Counted from the first letter of the stretch, positions 37,698 through 47,512 are shown. The stretch: 64,000 bases of DNA from Rothia nasimurium (GCF_014217215.1 NZ_CP056080.1:930001-994000); one strand, 5' to 3'. Notes: a model not told the origin generated them from the letters alone. A program made the numbers and translations.

Positions 37698-39293
37698 GTG
37701 ACTGCAAAACCCGTCGTTCTGCTCGCTGAAGAACTCTCACCCGCCACCGTTGAAGCCCTGGGCCCCGACTTTGAAATCCGCTCCTGCGACGGCGCCAACC
37801 GCGACGAACTCATCCCCGCCATTGCCGATGTAGACGCCATTCTGGTGCGCTCAGCCACCCAGGTCGACGCAGAAGCCATTGCCGCTGCCAAGAAGCTCAA
37901 GGTCATTGCCCGCGCGGGCGTTGGCCTCGACAACGTCGATATCAAGGCCGCAACCAAGGCCGGCGTCATGGTGGTCAACGCTCCCACCTCTAACGTCATT
38001 TCCGCAGCAGAACTCACCGTCGGGCACATCCTGGGGCTTGCCCGCAACATCTCAGCCGCCGATGCCTCCATGAAGGCAGGCCAGTGGAAGCGCTCCGCCT
38101 TCTCAGGCGTCGAGCTCTTTGAAAAGACCATCGGTATTATCGGCCTGGGCCGAATCGGTGGTCTGGTTGCAGAACGCCTCAAGGCCTTCGGCACCGAGAT
38201 TATCGCCTACGACCCCTTCATCACCTCAGCCCGCGCAGCAGCCCTGGGCGCAGAACTGGTTGAACTGGATGAGCTAGTGGAGCGCTCTGACTTCATCACC
38301 ATCCACATGCCCCGCACCCCCGAAACCCTGGGCATGATCAACGCCGAGAGCTTCAAGAAGATGAAGAAAACCGCCTACGTGGTCAACGTAGCCCGCGGTG
38401 GCCTGATCGACGAAGCAGACCTCGACGCAGCCCTGCGCTCGGGTGAAATTGCTGGCGCTGCCATCGACGTCTACGTCAAGGAACCCGCCAAGAACGTGCC
38501 CTTCGTTGAGCTGCCCAACGTCGTTGCCACCCCCCACCTGGGTGCCTCCACCTTCGAAGCCCAGGAAAAGGCAGGTATCTCGGTTGCAAAATCTGTGCGT
38601 CTGGCCCTTGAAGGCGACCTGGTGCCCGATGCCGTCAACGTCGCAGGTGGCGCCATCGACAAGGACGTCCGCCCCGGCGTCCCCCTGGCAGAGAAGGTTG
38701 GCCGCATCCTCACCGCCATCGGCGGCGATGAAGCCCTCACCCGTGTCGAGGTCAAGATCGCCGGCGAAATCGCCACCAAGGACGTCACCTCCCTCAAGCT
38801 CTCAGCCCTCAAGGGTGTCTTCACCGACGTCGTCTCAGACAAGGTTTCCTACGTCAACGCCCCCGTGCTAGCCGAACAGCGCGGCGTTGAGGTCGAGCTG
38901 GTTACCACCACCGATACCGAGTACTTCCGCAATGAAACCGTACTCACCGGTGCTCTCGCTAACGGTGAAGTGGTCTCCGTCGCCGGTACCGTCACCGGCC
39001 CCAAGCTCATCGAGAAACTGACCAACGTCAACGGTTATGATATCGAAATCCCCATCACCGACCACATGCTGGTGCTCGAATACGAAGACCGCCCGGGCGT
39101 CATTGCCGCTATCGGTACCCTGCTGGGCACCGCTTCCATTAACATCGCCGGTATGCAGGTCTCCCGCAATGACAAGAACGCTGAAGCCCTCTGCGTCCTT
39201 GCCCTGGACTCAGCCCTCTCAGCCGAGGTGCTCGAATCCATCAAGCGCGTGGTCAACGCTTCTCGCGCCGCAATTATCAACCTGGCTGACTAA
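37698..39293 (+). CDS. serA: D-3-phosphoglycerate dehydrogenase
   Basis: First enzyme of serine synthesis, long form of 531 aa as in mycobacteria. The NAD-binding motif GLGRIGG lies near residue 150, followed by the catalytic RGGLIDE and HLGAST regions, an intervening domain (residues about 310-450) and a C-terminal ACT domain (MLVLEYEDRPGVIAAIGTLLG) for feedback control. The start is GTG at 37698 with taaggaa upstream. A strong terminator follows. Confidence 0.96.
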   Translation: MTAKPVVLLAEELSPATVEALGPDFEIRSCDGANRDELIPAIADVDAILVRSATQVDAEAIAAAKKLKVIARAGVGLDNVDIKAATKAGVMVVNAPTSNVISAAELTVGHILGLARNISAADASMKAGQWKRSAFSGVELFEKTIGIIGLGRIGGLVAERLKAFGTEIIAYDPFITSARAAALGAELVELDELVERSDFITIHMPRTPETLGMINAESFKKMKKTAYVVNVARGGLIDEADLDAALRSGEIAGAAIDVYVKEPAKNVPFVELPNVVATPHLGASTFEAQEKAGISVAKSVRLALEGDLVPDAVNVAGGAIDKDVRPGVPLAEKVGRILTAIGGDEALTRVEVKIAGEIATKDVTSLKLSALKGVFTDVVSDKVSYVNAPVLAEQRGVEVELVTTTDTEYFRNETVLTGALANGEVVSVAGTVTGPKLIEKLTNVNGYDIEIPITDHMLVLEYEDRPGVIAAIGTLLGTASINIAGMQVSRNDKNAEALCVLALDSALSAEVLESIKRVVNASRAAIINLAD

Positions 39294-39315
39294 GTGCTGA
39301 GCTAGCCTCGGTATC

Positions 39316-39361
39316 AGGTGCCTTCCCTCTCCCTCTCGGGAGAGGGAAGGCACCTTTTTTG
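39316..39361 (+). terminator. Terminator of serA
   Basis: Stem ggtgccttccctctccc and its complement with loop tctc, followed by seven T. Confidence 0.92.
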
Positions 39362-39603
39362 TGCGCCGATAGGGGAGTAATCAGTGGGCTTATCAGTGGT
39401 TTTTGTGGGCTAAAGATAAATGTTTTGCCATATCAGGATGATGTTAGGAGCGTGAAAGTGATGCACAATACTGGTAGGTTAGAGCCGGTCGGTAGCAACC
39501 GCTGGTGCTTACAGCCTGTGAAATAACGGGCGTCCCGCGGGGAAATATCCCGGTAGTACCCACTGGTACTGGCACCCACAGACCCCGAGACAAAGGATGT
39601 TCA

Positions 39604-39909
39604 ATGTCTTCTGCACGCCCCATTACCCGCCGGGGCCTGGCGCCCCTGTTCGTTGGAGGTATAGCGGCTATGACCCTACCCGTGGAACAGGCATCAGCTG
39701 CCACCGCTTCACCGCTGAGCCCCACCTCCTACCTTGCGCGAGGAACGGTTGCCCAGCGGAATGTCTCGCAGATGCACGTTCTCTCTAACTCTGCACAGAT
39801 GGCCAGCTACCTCAAGAACCTACACAGCAGGTATGTGAGCGACCAATTCAAGGGCAAACTACCTTTGAGCGGTAACGTCTTTGCCTACAATATCCCCATC
39901 ACACGGTGA
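39604..39909 (+). pseudogene. Secreted protein, N-terminal fragment (frameshifted)
   Basis: This frame of 101 codons begins with a twin-arginine-type signal peptide (ITRRGLAPLFVGGIAAM, then an ASA-type cleavage region) and continues into mature-looking sequence that stops at 39909. The next frame (39906-40700), shifted by -1, has no signal peptide and reads on as if it were the rest of the same protein. The simplest reading is one secreted protein of about 365 residues interrupted by a single-base loss. The GTGA overlap would also allow two coupled proteins, or recoding. Confidence 0.65.
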
Positions 39910-40700
39910 ACAGCAAAGACCCTGCTCAGCACTACGAATGGTTCTACAGCCTCGATAACCGGGTTAAGTACCAGAGCGCTGAGTACAAGAAGCTAATGGG
40001 CGCCGAAACGGCTGTCCGCCTGCCCGTTCCTAAAAACTTCCAGATTCCCGGTGGCGGCGACCGCTCTATCGCTATTTACGATCAGGGAACCGGTATCTGG
40101 CGCTCCCTCTACCAGGTCAACAAAACAACCAGCGGCAGCCATGCCGGCCAGTGGCACTACAGCTCTGGCGGCTACATTAAAGATGCCCACAAGCTCCCCG
40201 GCTCTAAGCACAGCCTGCAACTGACCGGTGGCACAAGCTCGGTGGTCGGTATGGCCAGTGAACTCACCCAAATCGGTATTGACGAGGTTCTTGCCGGTTC
40301 TATTAACCACGCAGTCTCTTTCACCCTACCCAATGCGCGTAGCGGCTTCTCCTGGCCCGCCCGCCAGGGTGACGGTAACCTATCCGATGCTCTTGCGCCG
40401 TACGAGGGGCAGTGGTTCCGTATCAACCCCGCCGTTAACCTCAATACTTTGGGGCTGCGCCCACTGACCCTCATGATTGCTAAGGCCGTGCAGAAATACG
40501 GTGGCTATGGTAGTGACCGTAACATCTGGTGCATGGCGGCTAACTATGAGTACGACACCACCCAGACCGAAGCAAACCAGGGCAATTCACGCTGGTACAC
40601 CCAGGTGCAGAAAAAGTACGGCCAGGCACCCGAAAACCTGCACGACTTCCCCTTCCAGCACCTTCAGTTCGCTCCCAAGGACTGGCGCGGCGGGCTTTAG
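39906..40700 (+). pseudogene. Secreted protein, C-terminal fragment of the same gene
   Basis: A 264-residue frame lacking a signal peptide, beginning with GTG overlapping the preceding stop. It contains QHYEWFYSL, GDRSIAIYDQGTGIWRSLYQV and GQWHYSSGGYI, and near the C terminus LTLMIAKAVQKYGGYGSDRN, a pattern I associate with secreted actinobacterial surface or hydrolase-like proteins. I cannot name the family. Without the upstream fragment it would not be exported. It marks the left side of an accessory segment that runs to metG. Confidence 0.6.
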
Positions 40701-40709
40701 AATGAGCCG

Positions 40710-40985
40710 AAACCGGTGATATTTTCTGACGAGAGCAAGGCTCGTCGGCAGTATGCGTGGCAGGTCTAGTTGAGGCTGGTGGTTTGACCATCGACCCTAG
40801 TGCTAGACCTGCTGTGCTGTTTGTTCCGGTGAATGGGACTGCAACGGAGCAGTTGTAGGCTATCGGGCAATCACGCTTTTTAGCTACAAAACCTAAGCCC
40901 TATCAACACCGAATGAGGGAAGCTGTCATTCTTCGGGCTGATATACCCGGTAGTCGTAAGTGGGATTGCCAGGCTAGGTATAAAA
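40710..40985 (+). pseudogene. Decayed coding fragment
   Basis: This 310-nt stretch has no intact gene, but two + frames join into one plausible protein segment: KPVIFSDESKARRQYAWQ up to 40766, then after a -1 shift LVEAGGLTIDPSARPAVLF, an in-frame TAG, and later RMREAVILRADIPGSRKWD. Composition is typical of real coding sequence. I do not recognise the family. It is a broken remnant carrying at least one frameshift and one stop. Confidence 0.45.
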
Positions 40986-41011
40986 GGGGAGGAACCCTGA
41001 AACAAACGTTT

Positions 41012-41350
41012 TTATCGATGCATTCCGTTTGAATAGATTGACCAGCCAGCTATAGCGGCGACAAAAGAAGCTATTGCAAAAGCAAGGATAATATATAAAA
41101 TGGCGAGAATCGATGAAATTATTTTACTCTCACTCTTCCTAAAAAGAGGAACTAAAAGAGCTATACCTAAAAAGATGGCTGCGCCGTACGGCAGGAAGAT
41201 ACTTATGGGTGTGAGCTGTTGATCAGTGCCCCAAAATATGATTGATAGCTCAAGGAATACGCATGCAAGAAAACCTATGAGAGCCGCAATGATAATTCCG
41301 TTGGTAGAGCTCTGCTCAGGTTCGGGAGCGGGTGTCTTTTCCTGAGTCAT
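41012..41350 (-). CDS. Small membrane protein of the accessory cassette
   Basis: A 112-aa protein with three hydrophobic segments (IIIAALIGFLACVFLELSII, a central FLPYGAAIFLGIALLVPLF and a C-terminal stretch rich in Ile, Leu and Ala). ATG 41350 follows ggag; the earlier TTG at 41365 is not needed. It is the last gene of a four-gene cassette on the minus strand, 84 nt after the lipoprotein gene. Function unknown; an accessory immunity role is possible from position. AT-rich codon choice unlike the flanking core genes. Confidence 0.65.
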   Translation of the reverse strand: MTQEKTPAPEPEQSSTNGIIIAALIGFLACVFLELSIIFWGTDQQLTPISIFLPYGAAIFLGIALLVPLFRKSESKIISSILAILYIILAFAIASFVAAIAGWSIYSNGMHR

Positions 41351-41434
41351 TGTTATTTTCTCCAAAAAATATTAAGTAAAAAATCTGTCTCAAAAGAAAT
41401 TGAGTAAAAAATAGGTTTTACCCAACAGCTGACT

Positions 41435-42007
41435 TTATTGTGCTATTTCAGCGGGAATGACTTCAGCGGTAGATTTCTGGTCATCTTCTAATCCAGGTAA
41501 ACATTGCGTTTCTGCGTCAATTACTTCAAGCTTATCGGCAACTGAGTAAACTACGGTCGTCTGATCAGGCAAATCAGTGGCAATACTAAAAGAGACATCG
41601 TCTGCCCAAACATTGCGGACTTCGAGCCCTTTGGCTTCCCATGCATGTCTTACCTTTTCAGCTTTTTCTTTGAAGGTTGTGGTGGTTGGTGAAGGGTCTT
41701 CCATGGTGGCATAAATCTCGATTCTTCGATGGCTCGCATCACATGAAATAGGTGTGACATCAGCCCAGGACGATTCTTTGTAGGGGAAATTTTCTTTGCC
41801 GTGTTTCCATTTAAATTTTTTGTAGTCCCCGTTGGCTGAGGCAGCTAGCGTTACTGTGGTGTAGAGATTTTTATATACTTCGTTGGCCGATAGTGTAGCT
41901 GTTGATTCTGAGGCTTGTGGGGTGTTCATGGTGCCGCATCCTGTTATGAGAAGTTGTGAACAGATGGTGATTGATAGCAGTATTTTTCTGATCGGGTTCT
42001 TGTTCAT
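41435..42007 (-). CDS. Lipoprotein, candidate immunity protein
   Basis: A 190-aa protein with a lipoprotein signal peptide: basic start MNKNPIRK, hydrophobic core and lipobox LITGC with Cys24. The mature part (FKWKHGKENFPYKESSWADVTPISC, then DDVSFSIATDLPDQTTVVYSV) has no family I know. It starts 3 nt after the stop of the 746-aa hydrolase gene, so the two are tightly coupled. A surface lipoprotein encoded next to a secreted lipase-like protein fits the pattern of an immunity protein, but this is inference from arrangement. Confidence 0.75.
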   Translation of the reverse strand: MNKNPIRKILLSITICSQLLITGCGTMNTPQASESTATLSANEVYKNLYTTVTLAASANGDYKKFKWKHGKENFPYKESSWADVTPISCDASHRRIEIYATMEDPSPTTTTFKEKAEKVRHAWEAKGLEVRNVWADDVSFSIATDLPDQTTVVYSVADKLEVIDAETQCLPGLEDDQKSTAEVIPAEIAQ

Positions 42008-42010
42008 GTT

Positions 42011-44251
42011 TTACTCTGTCTTTTGGACGTCTTCCCAGTCGATTCCACGAGCTCGAGCATATTCTCGAAGCTCCTCTTGGCTTACGGGCGTCTTTCGGTC
42101 ATTATCAGGTAAATAGGTGTAATTATTTGGTCCGACAGATTTGATCTCAGTGAAGTCTGAGGAGTCTACGTAATCAAGTAGCCTACCAATTTTGTCTCTG
42201 TGACCGGTGGTCCATAGAGATGTTTGGTAAAGAGCTGATGTACCAGGTTTGAGATAGCCCTCAAGACCATCCTCATCATAAAGGGCGTGACCGTCCGTAT
42301 CTTGAAGATAGATACCCTCTTGGGTATAACCACCATCTGAAGTAAGCTCAGTGGGTTTGGCTCCATCTAAGGTTGATATATCCGAGGGATTTGTTTTATT
42401 CCAGAATTTGAGGTAACCCATAGGAGCTATAGTGTCCTCTGAGGCATGTGTATAGGCAATATTATTGATATCCACAGCTAAATGATCCGGATGGGATTTC
42501 ACATAATCCACTTGTTTTTGGTCAAGCCCCGCAGATCCTAGAAAGACAGCGCTATCAACTTGAGTTTTCATTTCCGTCATACCAGAAAAGGTCGTATCTG
42601 TTCCATAGGAATGAGCAACAGTATTCAGGCGAATATTTTCCTCTCCCCTTAAGGTATTCAGCGTATCGAGATCCTGAGCGTAGCGGTGCCCACCTTCATG
42701 TGCTTTATCATTATCGAGAACGGAAAGGTCTTCTGTAGGCCCCTTGGGTGCTTCATAATTCATCCAGGCAACAGTTGCATGTTTTATTTCCCCGTTCCCG
42801 TTTTTCTTATAAGAAAATTCTTCAGCTTTGTAGAGGGAAGCGGCTGATCTGATGTGGTTGTTGACGTCACTGTCTCGAAGAGCACTATTATCAATGCCAT
42901 GCGTAAGATAACTAATTGACTCTGCTTCGTCTAAATTACCAAATGCGAAAGCTGCTTTTATATCATCCCAATGCTCTTCATCTAAGCGGCCTGTTGATAC
43001 TTCAAAGGTGATAATCTGTACGTCAGGATAGTTAGCTTTATTTTCCTCATACTGCTTAAGCATATTTCTTGCCGTGCCACGTACATTATCTGGCAAATAC
43101 AGCTTTTCAAGATCGAACGGGGAATCAGGCAACTCAAGACCATCAACTTTCTCAAGATTTCTGGCTTCTTCAGAATCCTGAGAAAGAATCCTCACCAAAT
43201 TCACATTGGCCTCTGACCTATAGGTGTACTGAATACCCTGCATATTTCCAACAAGACCGGGAGCATATTGGATAAGAGCTTTTCGCTGCGCTTCGTTCAA
43301 AGTTCCAGGTGGTACCTGATCATCAACATTTATTGAACGCCAGTTCCCCTCAGAATCAATGAATTGATTCTGAGCATTCCACCACTTCTGGCCATCTTTC
43401 GCGCGTTGCACGTTGTCTCCACCAATAGGATTCGTAGCAAACACCGCGTATTTTGGATTGGCAATGAAAAAAGTCTGAATCTGTTCAGGCGTCATCTGTG
43501 AGAGCAGATCCAGTAACCGTGGCATATCTTCTTCCGATGTTCTAGCATCTTCAAATGCACGTATCAGGGTCAATGAATCAAAAAGATCAAAACTCGTCAA
43601 GACATCACTAGGGGTTCTAAAAGGATTACCTTGATGAGAGGTGCCACCACGGTTGTTATAGAGAGCGTCGACCGAATCGGCAATCGAATACTGCCCAATA
43701 ATCTCAGAAGCCTTTGTCGAATATTCCTCCCGGATATCATCAACAATTCTTTGCGCATCAGCAATTGCCGCATCAGCGTCAGCAATATCCCCACGCAAAC
43801 CACCATGCCCCGTCCACCCATGAATTGTTAGGGCAATAATCGGATCAGGGCTTTCATCTTGCTGAGCCTCTTCCTCCAGCCTCGCAATCTTATCCTGCGC
43901 ATCGTTTTTCGTTGCTTGAGCATCTTGAGCTGATTTCAATGCAGCATCAGCACGCTCCTGCATACCTCTTAACTGTCTTTCCCATTTACTTACAGCATCA
44001 GATGCCTTTTCATAGGCATAGGCTATATGAGACACTAGGCCCGCACCGTCTGAAGCTACCGCCTCAAGCCTGCGGATTCGGTTACCCTCACCATCGATAC
44101 TCGTGTATTCCAAAAGAGACTCACGATAAGGATCAATAAGATAGTTGCGCTGTTCCCACCAAAAGTTTGAGATGGAAATCCAGGCATCGGGATCTCCGGG
44201 GCAGGGATCCCCTCCAGTCAGAGGGGACCAATCACTAGGACGTGTAGACAT
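42011..44251 (-). CDS. DUF1023-type alpha/beta hydrolase, candidate type VII effector
   Basis: A 746-aa protein with no signal peptide or membrane segment. Residues 1-70 include WISISNFWWEQRN; residues about 75-185 are helical with heptad-like Ala, Glu and Lys patterns, resembling the long helical front of LXG/WXG-type secreted proteins. The C-terminal half has an alpha/beta hydrolase core with nucleophile elbow AHSYG (Ser548), a later Asp in HASEDTIAP and a His in TTGHRDKIG, matching the DUF1023 group common in actinobacteria. It follows a small helical gene by 5 nt and is followed at once by a lipoprotein gene. The gene is clearly AT-richer than the core genome. Toxicity and secretion are not shown. 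Confidence 0.7.
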   Translation of the reverse strand: MSTRPSDWSPLTGGDPCPGDPDAWISISNFWWEQRNYLIDPYRESLLEYTSIDGEGNRIRRLEAVASDGAGLVSHIAYAYEKASDAVSKWERQLRGMQERADAALKSAQDAQATKNDAQDKIARLEEEAQQDESPDPIIALTIHGWTGHGGLRGDIADADAAIADAQRIVDDIREEYSTKASEIIGQYSIADSVDALYNNRGGTSHQGNPFRTPSDVLTSFDLFDSLTLIRAFEDARTSEEDMPRLLDLLSQMTPEQIQTFFIANPKYAVFATNPIGGDNVQRAKDGQKWWNAQNQFIDSEGNWRSINVDDQVPPGTLNEAQRKALIQYAPGLVGNMQGIQYTYRSEANVNLVRILSQDSEEARNLEKVDGLELPDSPFDLEKLYLPDNVRGTARNMLKQYEENKANYPDVQIITFEVSTGRLDEEHWDDIKAAFAFGNLDEAESISYLTHGIDNSALRDSDVNNHIRSAASLYKAEEFSYKKNGNGEIKHATVAWMNYEAPKGPTEDLSVLDNDKAHEGGHRYAQDLDTLNTLRGEENIRLNTVAHSYGTDTTFSGMTEMKTQVDSAVFLGSAGLDQKQVDYVKSHPDHLAVDINNIAYTHASEDTIAPMGYLKFWNKTNPSDISTLDGAKPTELTSDGGYTQEGIYLQDTDGHALYDEDGLEGYLKPGTSALYQTSLWTTGHRDKIGRLLDYVDSSDFTEIKSVGPNNYTYLPDNDRKTPVSQEELREYARARGIDWEDVQKTE

Positions 44252-44256
44252 GGACC

Positions 44257-44523
44257 CTATTTCCCTCCTTCATCTGCTGCTTTAAACGACCTATAAGCTT
44301 CTTGCGCTCCGTCGCGGGCATTGGTAAATGCTTCCATCGCGCTAGTCAGAAGCTTTCCGTCCTGCCCTCTAACTACACTGGCATGGTGCTCAGCTACCGG
44401 GTCCTGGCTTGCAGAGTGTTCGCAGGCAGTACTAGCTAGGGTCTCAAAGTTTGCTCGGGTTTTTTCGAAGATATCTATGACCGATTGGAGGTCTTCGTAT
44501 CTGAAATTAAGAGTATCGGTCAT
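44257..44523 (-). CDS. Small helical protein, ESX/WXG100-like size, candidate secretion partner
   Basis: An 88-aa protein predicted to be two helices (DLQSVIDIFEKTRANFETLAS and LLTSAMEAFTNARDGAQEAYRSFKAA) around a short turn. Size and shape recall WXG100 or Lap-type partners of type VII effectors, but the WXG motif itself is absent. It is the first gene of the cassette and its stop lies 5 nt before the effector start, with gga-rich ribosome binding sequence between. Confidence 0.65.
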   Translation of the reverse strand: MTDTLNFRYEDLQSVIDIFEKTRANFETLASTACEHSASQDPVAEHHASVVRGQDGKLLTSAMEAFTNARDGAQEAYRSFKAADEGGK

Positions 44524-44808
44524 CCTCGCCAGCTCTTTCTATCTGCATCTTGGAGTAGTTACTGTTCTAACGGTACCAGGTAAGTATTCAGGCTCATGGT
44601 TCTACTTGGGTAGATGCACAGCTGAAAGTTTTAGGAGTAGCAGTTACGGCTATCTTATGGTTTGATCTATCTCTCCCGCTAGCCCAGACTCGCTTAGTTC
44701 ACTGTGATAGACCCAGCCCTTTGCTGCTAGCCCCTGCGGGAATAGTTCTTACCCCGAAGTGGGGTGGGCTGGTCGCCGGTTCCTTCCCCAACCTGTAAAA
44801 TCGTGACT
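44524..44808. other. Intergenic region between the cassette and metG
   Basis: 285 nt between divergent genes. It holds the metG -10 (TAAAAT, 44796-44801) and presumably the cassette promoter, which I cannot place. Nothing else is recognised. Confidence 0.4.
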
Positions 44809-46350
44809 ATGACTGCTACCCCCTACTACATCACCACCGCAATTTCTTACCCCAACGGCGCCCCTCACATCGGGCATGCTTACGAGGTTATTGCCGCCGA
44901 CACCATGGCCCGCTTCAAGAAGCTTGACGGCTTCGACGTGCGCTTCATGACCGGTACCGATGAGCACGGGCAGAAGATGCAGACCACCGCTGCCAAACAG
45001 GGCAAGACCCCTAAGGAACTGGCAGACGAGAACTCAGCCCGCTTCCGCGCTATGGCCGATCTGGTAGGTGCCGACTACGACCGCTTTATCCGCACCACCG
45101 ATACCGACCACTACGCTGCCTCTCAGGCCATCTGGAAGAAGATGGAAGAGAACGGCGATATCTACCTGGATAAGTACGCTGGCTGGTACTCGGTGCGCGA
45201 CGAGGCCTACTACACCGACGACGAAACCGAGGTGCGCGACGGCGTCCGCTACGCTATCTCAACCGGTACCGAGGTTGAATGGACCGAAGAGGAATCCTAC
45301 TTCTTTCGTCTCTCCAAGTACGGCGATCGCCTGCTGGAGCTCTACTCCACCGAGGGGTTCATCTACCCCGAATCCCGCCGCAATGAGCTGGCCGCCTTCA
45401 TCAAGAACGGCCTGACCGACCTTTCCATCTCCCGCACCACCTTCGACTGGGGCGTACCTGTACCCGGCAACGAAAAGCACGTTATGTATGTCTGGGTGGA
45501 CGCCCTGACCAACTACATCACCGGTCTGGGCTACCCCGATACCGAGGGTGAACTCTTTTCTAAGTTCTGGCCCGCTGATCTTCATCTGATTGGTAAAGAC
45601 ATCACCCGCTTCCACGCCATCTACTGGCCCGCCTTCCTCTGGTCAGCCGGTCTTGAGATCCCCAAGCGGGTCTTTGGCCACGGCTTCTTGCTGGTTGACG
45701 GCGAGAAGATGAGCAAGTCCATCGGCAATGTGGTTGACCCCGCTGACCTGGTTGCCAGCTTCGGCCTGGACCAGCTGCGCTTCTTCCTGCTGCGCGATGT
45801 TTCCTTCGGCCAGGATGGCTCCTACTCAGCTGAAGGCATCAAGAACCGTATTAACTCCGACCTAGCCAACGACCTGGGTAACCTAGCCCAGCGCTCCCTC
45901 TCCATGGTCGCAAAGAACTGCGAGGGTAAGGTTCCTGCCCACGGCGCCTTCACCGCAGAAGATACCGCCATGCTTGAGATGGCAGCTTCCTTGTACGAGC
46001 CCGTCCGCGCTGACTTCGACGAGCAGGCCTTCCACCGCGCCCTGGAGCGCATCTGGCAGGTCGTGGGCGAAGCTAACCGCTACTTCACCGCCCAGGAGCC
46101 CTGGAAGCTGCGCAAGACCGACCTGGAGCGCATGAACACCGTGCTCTACGTGACCGCGGAGGTGCTACGCATCGTCGCAACCCTCACCCAGCCGGTTATG
46201 CCCACCTCCATGGGCAAGATGCTCGACCTGCTGGCGGTTGCTCCCGAGAACCGCCTCTTCGTAGCACTTGACCGGGCTCTGGAACCCGGCACCGAGCTAC
46301 CCGCACCGGCCCCCATCTTCCCCCGCTATGAGGAGCCCAAGAGCGCCTAG
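44809..46350 (+). CDS. metG: Methionyl-tRNA synthetase
   Basis: Class I aminoacyl-tRNA synthetase of 513 aa, the short form without a C-terminal tRNA-binding domain. The HIGH-type signature is [12 protein letters not shown] and the KMSKS loop is [10 protein letters not shown]. No zinc-binding four-cysteine insertion is seen. ATG 44809 is chosen because TAAAAT lies 7 nt before it and the family normally begins shortly before this point; an upstream frame from 44764 would add 15 unlikely residues. Confidence 0.96.
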   Translation: MTATPYYITTAISYPNGAPHIGHAYEVIAADTMARFKKLDGFDVRFMTGTDEHGQKMQTTAAKQGKTPKELADENSARFRAMADLVGADYDRFIRTTDTDHYAASQAIWKKMEENGDIYLDKYAGWYSVRDEAYYTDDETEVRDGVRYAISTGTEVEWTEEESYFFRLSKYGDRLLELYSTEGFIYPESRRNELAAFIKNGLTDLSISRTTFDWGVPVPGNEKHVMYVWVDALTNYITGLGYPDTEGELFSKFWPADLHLIGKDITRFHAIYWPAFLWSAGLEIPKRVFGHGFLLVDGEKMSKSIGNVVDPADLVASFGLDQLRFFLLRDVSFGQDGSYSAEGIKNRINSDLANDLGNLAQRSLSMVAKNCEGKVPAHGAFTAEDTAMLEMAASLYEPVRADFDEQAFHRALERIWQVVGEANRYFTAQEPWKLRKTDLERMNTVLYVTAEVLRIVATLTQPVMPTSMGKMLDLLAVAPENRLFVALDRALEPGTELPAPAPIFPRYEEPKSA

Positions 46351-46381
46351 GCTACTAGCGGCGTTTCCTAGCAATGCATTA

Positions 46382-46429
46382 AAGGACGCGTCCCCCACCT
46401 TTCGCAGGAAAGGTGGGGGACGCGTCCTT
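46382..46429. terminator. Bidirectional terminator after metG
   Basis: Perfect 22-bp stem (arms begin aaggacgcgtcccccacc) with loop gcag, between convergent genes, followed by attctc on the + strand. Confidence 0.85.
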
Positions 46430-46447
46430 ATTCTCACTCCTGAGGGA

Positions 46448-47512
46448 TTAGAACCAACCCAGGTTTGTGACCTTGTAGTAGATCATCTGCGACAGGGCAA
46501 CGTAACCCCAGCCGTTCAGGTGCAGACCGTCTGAGGAATACAGAGACGGCGGAACCCGCCCAGCCTCGTAGGCCTTACGGTCCTCATCAGACGACCAAAC
46601 TCCGGAACCAGAAAGAGCGCCGTACCGCAGCCAGGATTCCTGGGTCGTCTCGCGTAGATAGGTCTCAGGGTTCATAAACAAATCCCCGTAGGTATCTGCC
46701 GCCCAGGAATTATAGGCCTGCGCCTGCTTGAGCCGGTCAGACCCCGTGCCATCTCCGCGGGAGCCAAAGTGCCCCATAACAATCGTACGTTCGGGAGCCA
46801 AATCAAAGCATGCCTGGGTGTTCTTCTGCAGGAGCGAAAGTTCAGGCATGTTATTTCGACCGATCTGAATGACATGGTACGAGGACCGACTAATCATCTC
46901 TTGATAAGAGTAAAACCAGGCAGCCTGAGTTTGAGCTGGTGCATATATTTCGTCCCCAGCAACCATGCGAGTAAAGAGATAGGTACCCTCAGTATCGGTT
47001 GCTTCCAGTACGCCAGCTACACCGCCTACATAACCGGGCACATAGGCACTTGACCCCCACGCGACGTTTGAATCAGAGAGGGAGACCGTGACGCTGCCGC
47101 TGGCAGGAATACGGTCTTTGGGAAAGGAGAGCTTATAGATGTTGCTTGCTACACCGCGGCGGGCAGCAATCATGGTTGAGGTCTCGCCACCACGGCCGAA
47201 CTCTAGAACAGGGGCTGAGAGGTAGCTGCTGAGCAGGGTCTTCATACGGGCGTCAAAACCTGCGGGAACACCCTGTTCTGCCTGGGCACCTTCGAAGGAG
47301 GAGCTACCCCATAGGGCTAGAGAGGGGCCAGAAACAGTGGGGTAGGTGAGGTCGGCGGGGAAGACACTAGAGCTGGCATCTGCGGCATGGGCTGTAGCGT
47401 TGATGGCTACGGTCCCTGCTGCGGTGGCAACACCTGCCACACCTGTAAGCGCGGCAAAGCGCATGAGGCCACGGCGGCTGGTCTGAAGTCCTTGCTGATC
47501 AAGGGAGGTCAT
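46448..47512 (-). CDS. Tat-exported SGNH hydrolase-like protein
   Basis: A 354-aa secreted protein. The N terminus has a twin-arginine signal (TSRRGLMRFAAL, ending in TAHAADA). The mature part has features of the SGNH/GDSL hydrolase fold: LALWGSSSFEG (likely nucleophile block), QIGRNNMP (block III type), and a C-terminal SSDGLHLNGWG with the Asp-x-x-His of block V. It also carries an unusual beta-rich insertion after block I. Similar proteins act on esterified surface polysaccharides such as teichoic acid D-alanine, but the substrate is not known here. ATG 47512 is preferred for the signal peptide; 47557 is possible. Confidence 0.78.
   Translation of the reverse strand: MTSLDQQGLQTSRRGLMRFAALTGVAGVATAAGTVAINATAHAADASSSVFPADLTYPTVSGPSLALWGSSSFEGAQAEQGVPAGFDARMKTLLSSYLSAPVLEFGRGGETSTMIAARRGVASNIYKLSFPKDRIPASGSVTVSLSDSNVAWGSSAYVPGYVGGVAGVLEATDTEGTYLFTRMVAGDEIYAPAQTQAAWFYSYQEMISRSSYHVIQIGRNNMPELSLLQKNTQACFDLAPERTIVMGHFGSRGDGTGSDRLKQAQAYNSWAADTYGDLFMNPETYLRETTQESWLRYGALSGSGVWSSDEDRKAYEAGRVPPSLYSSDGLHLNGWGYVALSQMIYYKVTNLGWF

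Noticed and set aside
39362-39603. Attenuator or riboswitch before the split secreted protein gene
   Set aside because: Only small unrelated hairpins are visible and no leader peptide or known motif could be found.
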